NCBI GenBank assembly: GCA_050485785.1
Contig: JBJHCA010000032.1
Span: forward strand, 1 to 34,954
Source of the DNA: JBJHCA01 sp050485785
GTDB taxonomy: Bacteria; Bacteroidota; Bacteroidia; Chitinophagales; Saprospiraceae
DNA length: 34,954 nucleotides
Direction: 5' to 3'
Positions 8,285 through 17,205 of the stretch are shown here, in pieces. The stretch's first letter is position 1. Each line of letters begins with the position of its first letter. Below the pieces are notes generated by a model. The model had not been told where the DNA came from. It saw only the letters and a program-made list of their open reading frames with translations, and searched no databases. The position numbers and the translations under genes are program-made.

Positions 8285-9059
8285 ACAGGGTGTACTCCCC
8301 GCATGACCAAAACGGGGTTTTTTGAAGCATCTGGTCCAGTTTCCACAATCTGTCCGCTTTTTCCGGATTACCTGTGATTTTATGGGCATTATACCATGCC
8401 GGAAACACAATGCTGTATCCATGTTTCCGGATGCATTCCATGTCACTGAATGCATTAATAATCGTCCCGGGGCTATAACATCGGGATGGCAGAAAACGCG
8501 AAGTGGAATAACCGCCCCATGTTTTGCGAAGCCTGGCCATGGCTGCGCGGGGTTTTAACTTGAGCAGCTGGACAAGCAATTCCCTGAGATACCACTTATT
8601 GACCCAAGTAAGAACTGCAGTACCCCCCGGCTTTAGAATTCCGGTAATTTCCGCAGCAGCGGCATTCAGGTCTTCCACCGTATTCAGTGCACCAAAATAC
8701 ACGTAAACCAAATCCATGGACTCAGGGCTGAAATGGGTTTGCAAATGCTCCGCATCCCCCAAAAGAACCTTTGCATTGGACACACCCTTCCCGGCAATGC
8801 GGTGCCGGGTGAGTTCCACCATTTCAGGCGAAATATCCAGCGCTGTAAAGCGGCTACCGGGAAAACGGGATGCCAGCCAGCACACATCATAGCCCGGCCC
8901 GCAACCGATCTCCAGTACATCCCCTCTCACGTATGGCAGGGTAAGTTCACGGAAATGCCCGCGAATCCGCGCCAGGATCACGTTGTCTCCGGCCCGTTCC
9001 TCATAGCCCGTTCGGGCATCATGGTCGTAATAGTCGGCAACCTCGTTATGGTACATCAT
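8262..9059 (-). CDS. Class I SAM-dependent methyltransferase
   Basis: 265 residues. SAM-binding motif I is VLEIGCGPGYD (about residues 48-58), followed by a motif II acidic strand (FTALDISPEMV) and motif III-like LGDAEHLQ. A later LKPGGTAVLTWVNKWYLRELL segment is the usual post-motif IV region. The C-terminal part is unusual-looking and basic, likely substrate specific. It resembles the ubiquinone/menaquinone or sterol-type methyltransferase fold, but the substrate cannot be assigned. Two adjacent ATG codons (9059 and 9056) are possible starts. It is monocistronic and convergent with the EPS operon, overlapping its last gene. Confidence 0.85.
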   Translation of the reverse strand: MMYHNEVADYYDHDARTGYEERAGDNVILARIRGHFRELTLPYVRGDVLEIGCGPGYDVCWLASRFPGSRFTALDISPEMVELTRHRIAGKGVSNAKVLLGDAEHLQTHFSPESMDLVYVYFGALNTVEDLNAAAAEITGILKPGGTAVLTWVNKWYLRELLVQLLKLKPRAAMARLRKTWGGYSTSRFLPSRCYSPGTIINAFSDMECIRKHGYSIVFPAWYNAHKITGNPEKADRLWKLDQMLQKTPFWSCGEYTLFIFQKPL

Positions 9060-9504
9060 GGTGAAATAGCATGGATATTAAACCTGAACAATCAGAGCGG
9101 GTCAAATGTAAACCCAATTCAGCAAACAGCGGACAAGATAGGATACGCTGCATGAATGCGCCATCAATCAGTGCATGTTTTTTTTTATACATAACTTTTT
9201 GTTTTCTTAGTTTTCCCCGTCAATCACAGTTGTCACAGTTATTAGCCGGTTGATACAGATAGACCATGAAATAATTGGAAGCTAAAGCCCTGCAAATCCA
9301 TGGCTCGGCAGAATACCGGGAAAAATCCTTTGTGCCGGCATGCAGTTCAATTAGGCGACAATAGACCACAACCTGTCGAAAGTGTTTCCCTGGTAAAAAT
9401 ACAGCATGCACCTTTGCCACAGCAAACTGCTAATTAATAGAATGTTAACCCACATTCCTGATTTCCAAGCACCGGATACCGGAATCAATAAAACAAACAA
9501 CAAC
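9060..9504. other. Intergenic region between divergent methyltransferase and SRPBCC genes
   Basis: 445 bases without a convincing gene. It holds an A/T-rich tract with a run of T at 9179-9185 and a tandem 9-base direct repeat TCACAGTT(G/A) near 9224-9241. A weak promoter-like pair may serve the downstream genes (TTT at 9385-9387 and CACCTTTG at 9409-9416, one base off the -7 consensus). Nothing else recognised. Confidence 0.5.
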
Positions 9505-9957
9505 ATGAGAAGCATCATCACACGAATTGACATTAACGCTGAGCCTGCCAGAGTATGGCAGATTCTGACGGACTTTGAGCGCTATCCGGAATGGAACCCA
9601 TTCATCAGGCAACTGGAAGGCGACGTGCGGGAAGGTGGCAGGTTTAAGGTAGTGATACAGCCACAAGGCGGCAAACCCATGACTTTTACTCCCCGTTGTC
9701 TGGCCTTTGAAGAAGACCGGCATTTTCGCTGGCTTGGGCAAATGTGGATGCCGGGCATTTTTGATGGCGAGCACATCTTTGAATTGAGATCCAATCATTC
9801 CGGGGGAACGCACTTTATCCACCGCGAAAACTTTAAAGGTGTGTTGGTACCACTTTTATGGAAACAGCTTGACAACGGCACCCGAAAAGGTTTTGAACGC
9901 ATGAATGCCATGCTAAAATCGCGGGCAGAAACAGCAGAGCATACTGTGCACGCATAA
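9505..9957 (+). CDS. SRPBCC-domain protein (polyketide cyclase/START-like)
   Basis: 150 residues. The pattern ITRIDINAEPARVWQILTDFERYPEWNPFI is the classic N-terminal strand-helix of the SRPBCC/polyketide cyclase 2 family, and the long C-terminal helix (LLWKQLDNGTRKGFERMNAML) closes the hydrophobic pocket. Such proteins bind hydrophobic ligands; the ligand is unknown. ATG at 9505 is chosen because the family begins directly with the first strand, although the frame is open to 9406. The following ferredoxin gene starts 33 bases later, so the two may be co-transcribed. Confidence 0.85.
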   Translation: MRSIITRIDINAEPARVWQILTDFERYPEWNPFIRQLEGDVREGGRFKVVIQPQGGKPMTFTPRCLAFEEDRHFRWLGQMWMPGIFDGEHIFELRSNHSGGTHFIHRENFKGVLVPLLWKQLDNGTRKGFERMNAMLKSRAETAEHTVHA

Positions 9958-9990
9958 AAAGCCTATATTGCACAGCCAAATTGCTCAGTT

Positions 9991-10230
9991 ATGGAAACCA
10001 AGAAGGAATACACCAACGGAGAGGTGGTGGTAACCTGGGAAGCACATAAATGTACTCATAGCGGACGCTGTACACGCGGGTTACCCCTTGTGTTTCAACC
10101 CCGTCAGCGTCCCTGGATCAACATGGAGGCCGCAGACACCGAAGACATTATAGAACAGGTAAAGCAATGCCCGTCTGGTGCGCTGGGTTATTACATGAAA
10201 AATCAAACACCGGACAAGACTTCACAATAA
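9991..10230 (+). CDS. Divergent (4Fe-4S) ferredoxin-like protein (Fer4_19/DUF1271 type)
   Basis: 79-residue single-cluster protein. Cluster-ligand cysteines are visible at C21 (HKCTHSGRC), C27 and C60 (QCPSGAL), with the family pattern C-x5-C...CPSGAL and the intervening RGLPLVFQPRQRPWI segment. Small members like this are standalone electron-transfer or cluster-binding proteins and often occur near GNAT acetyltransferases, as here. Only three cysteines are seen; the fourth ligand in this divergent family is not obvious. Likely expressed with the SRPBCC gene upstream. Confidence 0.85.
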   Translation: METKKEYTNGEVVVTWEAHKCTHSGRCTRGLPLVFQPRQRPWINMEAADTEDIIEQVKQCPSGALGYYMKNQTPDKTSQ

Positions 10231-10324
10231 GGGCTACTCAACAGTACTCCCGGCACAGGCATTACCCCAAAGCCGAATCACTGATGCTGATTACATTGCC
10301 CCTGATTTATTCCGATATTATCCC

Positions 10325-10813
10325 ATGATCCGTTACCGCAAAGAGACCGATATCAATATTGACGAAATGCTCGCCTTGTATAATGATGCGGGCTGGTCAG
10401 CATATACCCGCGACCCCTGTCGGCTCAAAATGGCCGCAGATCATTCAGGGCTTGTAATTACAGCACGGGACAATGGCGTGCTGGCCGGGCTGATACGCAT
10501 TGTGGGCGACGGCCACACCATAGCCTACATCCAGGATATTCTGGTTCTGAAGAAATACAAACGTCGCGGTATAGGCCGGCGGCTGATGGAGCTGGCTCTG
10601 GATGAGCTCAAAGAAATACGGCAGGTTGTTTTACTTACCGATATCAATAACGAAACCACCGGCTTTTATCAGCAAATGGGCTTCAGTGAAGCCGGGACCC
10701 TGAAACTGAGGAGTTACGTTAGGATTGGGAATCAGGCGGTACTAATGCCACAGGCCCCGGAGGGGCCCAACAAAAAGACATGGAAAAAGAACACCACTAT
10801 ACATTGCAGATAA
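10325..10813 (+). CDS. GNAT-family N-acetyltransferase
   Basis: 162 residues. The acetyl-CoA binding motif A is clear: DILVLKKYKRRGIGRRLMELAL with R/Q-x-x-G-x-G at R80-R81-G82-I-G84, followed by the motif B region YQQMGFSEAG. The substrate is unknown. The 3' end overlaps the OsmC-type gene by 34 bases. A GC-rich hairpin (GGCCCC/GGGGCC, 10753-10767) lies inside the end of this gene just before the OsmC start. Confidence 0.88.
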   Translation: MIRYRKETDINIDEMLALYNDAGWSAYTRDPCRLKMAADHSGLVITARDNGVLAGLIRIVGDGHTIAYIQDILVLKKYKRRGIGRRLMELALDELKEIRQVVLLTDINNETTGFYQQMGFSEAGTLKLRSYVRIGNQAVLMPQAPEGPNKKTWKKNTTIHCR

Positions 10814-11253
10814 CGTGGACCGGAAATACCGGCAGTGGCACGGCCAATTATGCCGGCTACCTGCGCGATCACGATATTGAAGCGAAAGGCAAGGCAGTTA
10901 TACGCTGTTCATCGGATCCTGCATTCCGGGGAGATCCGCACCGATACAATCCGGAAGAAATGCTTGTGGCTTCCCTTTCGTCATGCCACATGCTATGGTA
11001 TCTGCACCTTTGTGTGAATGCCGGCATTGTTTTGACGCAATATACCGATGAGCCGACCGGTTACATGACCGAGGATAGAAACGGCAGCGGGCAATTCAGG
11101 GAAGTGGTTTTGCGGCCAGTAGTTACCGTGGCTGAAGCAGATATGGTTAAACGGGCGAAAGCCATCCATCATGAGGTTCACCGGTATTGTTTTATAGCCC
11201 GCTCGGTGAATTTTCCGGTGAAAGTAAAGCCGGTAATACGGGCTGGGCAATAG
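10780..11253 (+). CDS. OsmC/Ohr-like peroxiredoxin-type protein
   Basis: 157 residues. The two redox cysteines expected for the OsmC family are present: C69 in LVASLSSCHMLWYL and C137 in EVHRYCFIARSVNF. Such enzymes reduce organic hydroperoxides in the cytoplasm. The ATG at 10780 lies within the upstream GNAT gene and just downstream of a small hairpin, suggesting translational coupling to GNAT. Together with the ferredoxin and SRPBCC genes this looks like a minor stress-type cluster, but co-regulation is not shown. Confidence 0.88.
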   Translation: MEKEHHYTLQITWTGNTGSGTANYAGYLRDHDIEAKGKAVIRCSSDPAFRGDPHRYNPEEMLVASLSSCHMLWYLHLCVNAGIVLTQYTDEPTGYMTEDRNGSGQFREVVLRPVVTVAEADMVKRAKAIHHEVHRYCFIARSVNFPVKVKPVIRAGQ

Positions 11254-11568
11254 TTTGGGTGTAGATTACCATGCCTGTTATCAGTTTCCCAATTCTAAAA
11301 TTGTAGCTGGAAATAACATGATCACCTGGTGGTTAAGATTTTTGATCATGTATAGTATCCTTGCTACCAATAAACCAGGAATGATACCATGAGCAGAATC
11401 CGGAAACAGTCCGATCGCACATTACCTCCAGGTTAACACATTTTACGGTTGGCTAATACCGGATTAACACAGATGGCAAGCAATTTATTTAGCTGTTAAC
11501 ACAGGGTTTACCGGCCGGTTACAAGTGCCCGGTACCTTTGCGTCATCAACAGCAAAAGATACTGTTTA
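11254..11568 (+). promoter_or_regulatory. Regulatory region upstream of TonB-dependent receptor
   Basis: 315 bases, no gene seen. A likely promoter has TACCTTTG at 11533-11540 (-7 consensus) and TTTA at 11507-11510 about 22 bases upstream. Three TTAACACA copies lie at 11433-11440, 11464-11471 and 11496-11503, spaced 31 and 32 bases (three DNA turns). Next to the promoter three related 7-mers (TGTTAAC at 11494, GGTTTAC at 11505, CGGTTAC at 11516) are spaced exactly 11 bases. This is the layout used by OmpR/PhoB-type response regulators; the regulator is not identified. Confidence 0.55.
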
Positions 11569-14355
11569 ATGCTTCGCACCCTGGTTTTTTCTCTTTTTCT
11601 ATTTCAGGTTATTGATTTGTATGCCGCTGAAATCCGCGGCAAAGTGAGTGATGCCCAAACCGGTGAACCACTGATTGGTGTGGTGATCCACATACCTGCC
11701 ATTAACAAGGTTGATGTTACAGGAATGGAAGGAACGTTTGTGCTCAGGGATGTGAGTTACGGTGACTATGAGATAGAGATCAGTTATATTGGCTATGCCC
11801 GCAAAGTACTTCCGGTTACAGTGAACAGCACCAACAGGGTACTTATACTGAATGTAACCATGGAGACGGAAGATCACATGATGGGAGAGGTGGTGGTTGT
11901 ATCTAGGGCTGTGCTCAATACAGAATACAGTGCCCGGCAATCAGAAAAGAATGCCCTCAACATCATTAATGTGGTCAGCAGCCAGAGTATTGAGATGTCG
12001 CCTGATATTACCGTAGCCAATGTTATGCAGCGGGTATCGGGAGTTTCACTGGAGCGGAACCACACCGGAGATGGCCAGCATGCCATAATACGGGGTATGG
12101 ATAAACGCTACAACTACTCCCTGGTGAACGGCATCAAAATACCGAGCCCCGACAACGACAATCGCTATGTGCCACTCGATATTTTTCCTGCGGATCTGCT
12201 GGACAGGATGGAGGTGACCAAGGCATTGACGCCTGATATGGAAGGTGACGCTATTGGTGGAGCTATCAACATGCGATTGCGGGACGCCCCCACTGAATTT
12301 ACCATCAGAGCTAATGCAGGAACCGGTTTTAACACAATTTTCCTGTCGGATTTAGAATATACCACCTTTGATCACTCTGTGGTGCAAAAAGAGTCACCGG
12401 TAAGAACTCATGGAACCGGGTATCTGGCCACCATAGATGATTTCACCATGAAAAATGCAGATTTCATTACGCGTGATTTTCAGCCACTCAATCAAATCTA
12501 CGGTCTGTCGATGGGGAACAGGTTTGGGAAAAACAAACGTTTAGGCGTGTTGATTTCCGGCTCATATCAAAACACCTCGAGGGGATCGAACAGTACATTT
12601 TTCCACACCAGTACAAACAGAGAAACCAACATTCCCACACTGAGCAGTGTAACGATCAGCAAAAGGTCAATAAGGCAGGCCCGTTCGGGGATACACGGCA
12701 AAATTGACTACAGGATCAACAACCGCAACACTGTGGATTTCTATTCATCGTACATTAACTTACATGAATACGAAACCCGCAATATGGTGGATACCAACCT
12801 TGTTATTGGCAGGGCGGGATTTGGAACCGGCAGAATTGAGCAATGGAACCGCACAAGACAGCGGATAAGTACGATTTATACCAATAATTTATCGGGTAGG
12901 CACCAATTAGCACCCAGGTTATCAGCTGACTGGAGTGCCGTGTACTCCTATGCTACTTATCGCGACCCGGATATGTCAGAATACATGACCATTTCGGGAA
13001 TTTCCAGAGATGAAAACGAACAACTGGTGCAGACCGAGTGGCTTTATGACAATACCGGGACCAGGGGATTCTGGAGACGGTGGCGAGGCAACTCCGATAA
13101 AGACTTTGCCGGATACGGGAACATTGCTTACACCCCTCACCTGTTTAATCGTGAAGCCCTGATTAAAGTCGGTGGCATGTACCGAATGAAGCAAAGGGAT
13201 AATTATTTTGACCGGTACCGACTTTACACTGACCCTGCTCGTCAGGAATGGCATGGCAGTGTATTGGACAATACTTTTACCGTGGTTACACCCGGGGGAA
13301 CCACGCAGAATGCACTGAACTACGAACTGGATGAAATCATATACGCCTACTACGGTATGGTTCGGTTTGAGCCCTATGACAAATTGCAGATTACTGCCGG
13401 AGTGAGGACAGAACATACCGAATTCAACTGGTTATCGAATGCACCTGCCAACGTGGAAGGCAAAGACGGGAACATAAGCTATGTGGATATACTCCCCAGC
13501 ATCCACTTCAATTACCGGATAAACGGTGACCAGAACCTGCGGCTTTCCTACTTTGAAGCCATCAACAGGCAGGGATATTTTGAAATAATTCCCTATCAAA
13601 TATACGAAGAGGATCAGTTTCGACAGGCCGGCAATCCCAATCTCAACAGGGCTTTTGCCAGGAATATTGATGCGCGGTATGAAATTTACCCGGGCAAGCT
13701 CGACAAGTTCACGTTTGGCGTATTTTACAAATACATTACAGATCCCATTGAATATACGGTAGTTAGGAGGCAGGATCTGGGCAACAACGTGTTTCTGTCA
13801 CCGGGAAATTTCGGTAATGCACAGAACTACGGATTCGAATTTGACTTTACCAAATACTTTAACCGATTTGGTGTAAGGGGCAATTATACATTCACCCAAT
13901 CGGAAATTACGACTGACAAGTTTGTTTACTACCGCAATGACGATGGCATGCTGACCAACAGAATTGAGCAGCAAACCCGTCCGCTGCAGGGGCAATCAAA
14001 GCATATAGGGAATCTGTCATTACTCTACAATGATGCACGGCGCGGTACCAATGCACAACTTGCCTTTGTGTATACGGGTGACCGCATAGCTTTTGTAAGC
14101 AACACATTTGAAAATGATCAGTGGCAAAAAGCCATGTCCATGCTTGATTTTTCCTTTGAGCAGCGAGTATTTGGTAAGGTAGTACTCTATCTCAAAATCA
14201 ATAATCTTCTGAATACACCATACGAGCTGGAAATCAGAAAACCCAATTCACATGTAGCTCAAGAGAGCAAAATACAAACAGACCCCAATCGTATTCTTAC
14301 GCGACTGGATTATTTCCAGCGGACAGTACTGGTGGGTGCAAAGTATAATCTTTAA
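11569..14355 (+). CDS. TonB-dependent outer-membrane receptor
   Basis: 928 residues. A signal peptide (about residues 1-20, MLRTLVFSLFLFQVIDLYAA) is followed by a carboxypeptidase-regulatory-like beta-sandwich (residues 21-105: GKVSDAQTGEPLIGVVI, GDYEIEISYIGY). The plug domain comes next (about 115-240: NVMQRVSGVSLERNHTG, IIRGMDKRYNYSLVNG, MEVTKALTPDMEGDAIGG), then a long beta barrel ending in FQRTVLVGAKYNL. It imports a bound ligand using TonB energy. No SusD-like partner follows, so this is not a classical SusCD pair. It is instead followed after 23 bases by a beta-helix lipoprotein, probably co-transcribed up to the terminator at 15779. The ligand is unknown; nearby phytase/esterase-like lipoproteins and the Pho-like repeats make phosphorus acquisition a testable guess. 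Confidence 0.92.
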   Translation: MLRTLVFSLFLFQVIDLYAAEIRGKVSDAQTGEPLIGVVIHIPAINKVDVTGMEGTFVLRDVSYGDYEIEISYIGYARKVLPVTVNSTNRVLILNVTMETEDHMMGEVVVVSRAVLNTEYSARQSEKNALNIINVVSSQSIEMSPDITVANVMQRVSGVSLERNHTGDGQHAIIRGMDKRYNYSLVNGIKIPSPDNDNRYVPLDIFPADLLDRMEVTKALTPDMEGDAIGGAINMRLRDAPTEFTIRANAGTGFNTIFLSDLEYTTFDHSVVQKESPVRTHGTGYLATIDDFTMKNADFITRDFQPLNQIYGLSMGNRFGKNKRLGVLISGSYQNTSRGSNSTFFHTSTNRETNIPTLSSVTISKRSIRQARSGIHGKIDYRINNRNTVDFYSSYINLHEYETRNMVDTNLVIGRAGFGTGRIEQWNRTRQRISTIYTNNLSGRHQLAPRLSADWSAVYSYATYRDPDMSEYMTISGISRDENEQLVQTEWLYDNTGTRGFWRRWRGNSDKDFAGYGNIAYTPHLFNREALIKVGGMYRMKQRDNYFDRYRLYTDPARQEWHGSVLDNTFTVVTPGGTTQNALNYELDEIIYAYYGMVRFEPYDKLQITAGVRTEHTEFNWLSNAPANVEGKDGNISYVDILPSIHFNYRINGDQNLRLSYFEAINRQGYFEIIPYQIYEEDQFRQAGNPNLNRAFARNIDARYEIYPGKLDKFTFGVFYKYITDPIEYTVVRRQDLGNNVFLSPGNFGNAQNYGFEFDFTKYFNRFGVRGNYTFTQSEITTDKFVYYRNDDGMLTNRIEQQTRPLQGQSKHIGNLSLLYNDARRGTNAQLAFVYTGDRIAFVSNTFENDQWQKAMSMLDFSFEQRVFGKVVLYLKINNLLNTPYELEIRKPNSHVAQESKIQTDPNRILTRLDYFQRTVLVGAKYNL

Positions 14356-14378
14356 TTATTTCACCTAATTTTTTATTC

Positions 14379-15737
14379 ATGAAACTGGCACACTTAAACT
14401 ATTTTTTCCTTGTGGTGGTGATAGCATTTTTTGCCGCCTGTACCAAAGATGACGACAATTTGATAGACGATGACGATACTCCGGCAGGATCCGTCCTGAT
14501 AACCGATGACATTACTGACCTTGAAGGAAGGATGCACGGCGTTTTGCGCAGCGGACGCACCTACAGGCTCGTAGGCGATTTATATATCGACGAGGGAAAG
14601 GAAATATTGCTGGAATCTGGTGTTACCATTGAAACTGTTGCCGGAGGCGTAGATATGAATGAAGCATATTCCATTTACGTTAATGGTAGTTTTGTAAGCC
14701 TGGGAACCCAGCAAAATCCGAACCTGATTTCCACCACACCTGACAAACGCACTCCGGAAAACTTTAACAAAGGATTTTTCGGCACCATTGAAGGACGTGA
14801 ATCAGCAGAGGCTATTATTTTGAAATGGACCCGACTGGAGTATCTGGGTGGACCTGCAGGACCGGGTTCAGCAATTTATGATGAAGGAGAAGCCATGAAA
14901 GGAATCCGCACACTCACGGAAGAAGTAAAGCTGATTGTAGAAGACAGCTGGTTCTTTGGTTCTGTGGAAGACGCAATCCGCCCCGACGGTGGCAAGATCA
15001 GCATTATGAGAAACACGTTTGAAGCCATAGGTAGTTTAGATGGCGAAGGGGTAAACGTAAAAGGCGGCACTGTAGGAAGCATTGCTTACAACGTGTTTAT
15101 CGGTATTGCCACTAACGGCCCTAAAACTGCCAACAGTGGCGGCAAGCCAACTCAGGCCAATGTGGATATATACAACAATACCATCCTCACATCAGGATTT
15201 CGTCGTGTTGCACCCGGACGAGGTGGTTCCATTAACATAGAAAATGGTGCCAGGGGCATTATAGTAAACAACTTCATTATCAACTGCCGCTTTGGTACCA
15301 GGATAGTGGATGGAACTGACTATGAAAATACCTATGTAGATTACAACTGGTATTTCGGCAATGGCACTTACGAAGGCATAGCATTTGCCGATGAGTTTTA
15401 TCCGTCTGCCGGTGTTATTCCTTCCGTAGTTCCCTATCCAGAGAATGACTTTACAGACAACATTGACCCGATGTTTGTCAACTATGACGTGAATCAGTTT
15501 TCAGACAGCGATTACCTGAATGCAGATATATTGTCATTGATGCCATACAATATGAATATGGTTGGTTCTCAGAACCTGAGACTGGCTTCGGGTTCTCCGG
15601 CTATTGGTGTGGGTTATACCAACTTTACCCCGGTCAACATCATCACGGAAACCGGAGAGCGCGGTGCCAATGTTACGCCTCCCAGTGCTGACATAGGAGC
15701 TTATCCGACCAACGGTACCGGAAACCAGCACAATTAG
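14379..15737 (+). CDS. Surface lipoprotein with right-handed beta-helix
   Basis: 452 residues. An SPII signal ends in FFAAC (lipid-bearing Cys about residue 21), followed by a very acidic linker (KDDDNLIDDDD) typical of surface-exposed lipoproteins. The body has repeating short beta-strands with N/G turns (VEDSWFFGS, IMRNTFEAIGS, VDIYNNTILTSG, IIVNNFIINCRFGT), as in parallel beta-helix proteins. Such proteins often bind or cleave polysaccharides, but no catalytic residues can be assigned. It lies 23 bases after the TonB receptor and before a strong terminator, so it is probably the receptor's partner lipoprotein. Confidence 0.8.
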   Translation: MKLAHLNYFFLVVVIAFFAACTKDDDNLIDDDDTPAGSVLITDDITDLEGRMHGVLRSGRTYRLVGDLYIDEGKEILLESGVTIETVAGGVDMNEAYSIYVNGSFVSLGTQQNPNLISTTPDKRTPENFNKGFFGTIEGRESAEAIILKWTRLEYLGGPAGPGSAIYDEGEAMKGIRTLTEEVKLIVEDSWFFGSVEDAIRPDGGKISIMRNTFEAIGSLDGEGVNVKGGTVGSIAYNVFIGIATNGPKTANSGGKPTQANVDIYNNTILTSGFRRVAPGRGGSINIENGARGIIVNNFIINCRFGTRIVDGTDYENTYVDYNWYFGNGTYEGIAFADEFYPSAGVIPSVVPYPENDFTDNIDPMFVNYDVNQFSDSDYLNADILSLMPYNMNMVGSQNLRLASGSPAIGVGYTNFTPVNIITETGERGANVTPPSADIGAYPTNGTGNQHN

Positions 15738-15752
15738 AAGACGGCGAATTCT

Positions 15753-15760
15753 TATTTTTG
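15753..15760 (+). promoter_or_regulatory. Isolated -7-like element before the terminator
   Basis: TATTTTTG matches TAnnTTTG, but no TTG/TTTG is found at the usual distance upstream. If used, the transcript would begin around 15767 and meet the terminator hairpin in its leader (an attenuator-like arrangement). Weak. Confidence 0.25.
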
Positions 15761-15778
15761 CATGTGACAAAGTTCAAC

Positions 15779-15817
15779 AGCGGTTGGAAACCTCAAAGCT
15801 TCCAACCGCTTTTTTTA
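15779..15817 (+). terminator. Intrinsic terminator
   Basis: Perfect 11-bp stem AGCGGTTGGAA / TTCCAACCGCT with a ten-base loop, directly followed by seven T. It separates the receptor-lipoprotein operon from the phytase-like lipoprotein gene, whose ATG lies 18 bases beyond. Confidence 0.9.
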
Positions 15818-15834
15818 TCCTTACTTTATTTATC

Positions 15835-17145
15835 ATGACTAAGCGAGTTTATTCATCTGTAATCCTATTAATCTGGAACTTCATCCTGATAACGGCATGT
15901 CAGAACGCCGATATCAAACAAGGCAATGAATCAAAGGGAGAAACCCACCAAACAACAGTTTTTTGCCTTGACCAACCACCATATATCGGTGAGTTTGAAG
16001 GTATAAGGATTTACGAAGGCGGGGTTTCCGGAATGGTTTACATCCCGGGTTCTGATATGGAGTTTTACCTCATCAACGACCGGGGGCCCAACATGATCAT
16101 GAACAATCATGCCCTGGCCGATGGACAAAATGTAAAGCTTTTTCCTTTCCCTGATTACTCCCCTAAAATTATGCATGCCACAATAAAGGACGGTAAGCTG
16201 GAGATTCTCGATTTTAAGAAATTTACCGGCCCGCAAGGTGAAGCAGTTAGCGGAATACCCGTACCTGGAATAATGGATGAAGTGGCTGAGATTGCCTGGT
16301 CAGACCTTGAGGGAACAGAAATACCCAATGATGAATGGGGAATAGATGCAGAGGCCATTGCCCTGGATAAACATGGCAATTTTTGGATAGCAGAAGAATA
16401 CCGGACTTCCGTATGGCACATTGATGCTAAAACCATGAAAGTGATCAACAGGTATACACCGGAACCAAGGTTGGACATTGACATTGCCATACCTGAATCA
16501 TTTGCCTACCGGCGCCCAAACCGGGGATTTGAAAGTATAACAGTAACGCCTGAAGGATGGGTTTTTGCCATGTTGCAATCTCCCATGTGGTATCCCGACA
16601 GGTCGGTTAGAGACAGCAGCAGACTGATACGCATATTGGCCATTAAACCGGAAACAGGCAGAATGGTGGTATATGGCTATGAAACTTCAGAAGCCAGTGG
16701 CGATGTGAGGATCAGGGACTGGAAGGTAGCCGACATTACAGCCATTAACGACCGCGAATTTCTCGTATTGGAGCATGGTTCGAATGGTGATGACTTTTTT
16801 GCAGACCTGTACATTATGAGTATTGCACAGGCTGCGCCGGTGCCTGACAAAGTAAGAGACGGCAGAACGTTTGAGCAATTGCTCAATGCAGAGAATATGA
16901 AAGGTTTCAGGATTCATCTTACCCGAAAAACCCATTTTCTCAATCTGTTTGACTTTGGCTATTCGCGTGAACACAGCAAGCCGGAAGGTCTTACTATCAT
17001 CGACGCCCAAACCATTGCCGTTATTACTGACAATGATTACGGAGCCGATGCTCCTGAACAGAATGAAAACCTGGAAGCCACCGGTGAAAAAACCTGTCTA
17101 TACCTGATCAGGCTGCCCGACTCACTGCGTTTGAACCTCCCTTAG
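15835..17145 (+). CDS. Esterase-like-activity-of-phytase family lipoprotein (PF13449-like)
   Basis: 436 residues with an SPII signal ending ILITAC (lipid Cys about residue 23). The mature part fits the phytase/esterase-like propeller family: EFYLINDRGPN near the start, WGIDAEAIALDKHGNFWIAEEYRTSVW in the middle, and a closing SKPEGLTIID...VITDNDYG segment. Proteins of this family are secreted or periplasmic; enzymatic activity is suggested for some but not established for this one. The frame is open to 15784, but that start would lie inside the terminator stem, so ATG at 15835 is used. It is followed 60 bases later by another secreted propeller-like lipoprotein. Confidence 0.85.
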   Translation: MTKRVYSSVILLIWNFILITACQNADIKQGNESKGETHQTTVFCLDQPPYIGEFEGIRIYEGGVSGMVYIPGSDMEFYLINDRGPNMIMNNHALADGQNVKLFPFPDYSPKIMHATIKDGKLEILDFKKFTGPQGEAVSGIPVPGIMDEVAEIAWSDLEGTEIPNDEWGIDAEAIALDKHGNFWIAEEYRTSVWHIDAKTMKVINRYTPEPRLDIDIAIPESFAYRRPNRGFESITVTPEGWVFAMLQSPMWYPDRSVRDSSRLIRILAIKPETGRMVVYGYETSEASGDVRIRDWKVADITAINDREFLVLEHGSNGDDFFADLYIMSIAQAAPVPDKVRDGRTFEQLLNAENMKGFRIHLTRKTHFLNLFDFGYSREHSKPEGLTIIDAQTIAVITDNDYGADAPEQNENLEATGEKTCLYLIRLPDSLRLNLP

Positions 17146-17205
17146 CCGGACCGGGGAAACGGAAAGAAAAAATTTATTTGTACCTTCCCTGCCAAACCCG
17201 GGGAA

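Noticed and set aside
9060..9504. Small genes on either strand between methyltransferase and SRPBCC genes
   Set aside because: Short frames there lack plausible starts, ribosome sites and recognisable protein character.
10753..10767. GC-rich hairpin as terminator between GNAT and OsmC genes
   Set aside because: It lies inside the GNAT coding sequence, has no T-run and precedes the overlapping OsmC start.
11569..15737. Classical SusC/SusD pair
   Set aside because: The second protein is a beta-helix lipoprotein without SusD-like TPR helices, and the receptor lacks the usual SusC context.
15784..15834. Upstream start (METSKLPT...) for the phytase-like lipoprotein
   Set aside because: It lies inside the terminator stem and would bury the lipoprotein signal; ATG at 15835 gives a proper SPII signal.
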